Shown here one piece after another: positions 43,208-43,226 of a stretch of DNA of 43,226 bases. Below the pieces are notes generated by a model. That model worked only from the letters and a program-made list of their open reading frames with translations, was not told the origin of the DNA and did not search any database. The stretch spans positions 1-43,226 of the forward strand of contig JAJYIT010000034.1 in the NCBI GenBank assembly GCA_021789975.1, written 5' to 3'. The DNA comes from Bacteroidota bacterium (GTDB taxonomy: Bacteria; Bacteroidota; Ignavibacteria; Kryptoniales; JAKASW01). The stretch's first letter is position 1. Each line of letters opens with the position of its first letter. Made by a program: the position numbers and the translations under genes.

Positions 43208-43226
43208 ATGGGCAAGAAGAAGGTAG
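43208..43226 (+). CDS. Start of an unknown gene, cut by the window edge
   Basis: ATG 43208 opens MGKKKV and runs off the end. AGAAAGG lies ten bases upstream. TTCTGAG and CTCAGAA (about 43158 and 43187) form an inverted pair just before it. It may be a transposase of an inserted element, but six codons cannot decide. Confidence 0.3.

Overview
The window comes from a Gram-negative bacterium of the Bacteroidota/Ignavibacteria (FCB) branch. This rests on three TonB-dependent receptors with N-terminal carboxypeptidase-regulatory-like domains, a PorV/PorQ-type outer-membrane protein, and a chitinase ending in an NPFNPTT-type C-terminal secretion domain, the form common in Ignavibacteria and relatives. 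No rRNA, tRNA or CRISPR array was found. The genus cannot be named from the sequence alone.

Left part (1-6571): a minus-strand pair made of a TonB-dependent receptor (962-4009) and a large secreted protein cut by the window edge (1-876). An 880-base gap follows, then a plus-strand POT-family peptide transporter (4891-6489) that ends at a long hairpin. A central cytoplasmic loop of the transporter carries an insert whose DNA forms two adjacent perfect hairpins.

Accessory/defence region (about 6.7-20.6 kb): a Type I restriction-modification system. hsdR is separated from hsdM-hsdS by 1.3 kb holding a small GIY-YIG nuclease gene and at least seven copies of a two-hairpin palindromic repeat. Directly behind hsdS lies a SIR2-domain gene, and the last 26 bases of hsdS coding sequence recur exactly on its far side, so the SIR2 gene looks like cargo placed at the hsdS 3' end. 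Next come a HipA-like kinase/DUF3037 pair and a run of poorly known genes: an unknown protein, a SecB-like chaperone, a small unknown ORF, a TIGR04255-family protein and two likely partners. The region ends in decay: a degraded copy of one of those partners, and a frameshifted gene that abuts a second repeat family.

Middle (20.7-24.2 kb): a BtuB/FepA-sized TonB-dependent receptor, a repeat-rich gap, and an MntA/HepT (nucleotidyltransferase/HEPN) toxin-antitoxin pair with both active-site motifs intact.

Right part (24.5-42.0 kb): a long co-directional cluster for chitin or amino-sugar polymers. A TonB receptor overlaps a secreted GH18 chitinase and is followed by a surface protein and a PorV-like protein. 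Then come two paralogous double-GNAT acetyltransferases, a NagX/HGSNAT-like membrane acetyltransferase, a PIG-L-type deacetylase, a sodium/solute symporter with a small membrane partner, a GH51-like glycosidase with an F5/8C domain, and a NamZ-type exo-N-acetylmuramidase. A broken four-helix-bundle gene lies inside the cluster. The inferred job is polymer capture, cutting outside the cell, uptake, and handling of the N-acetyl group. The window closes with a lone LuxR-type DNA-binding protein and a truncated RCC1-repeat protein that may be cut by a mobile element.
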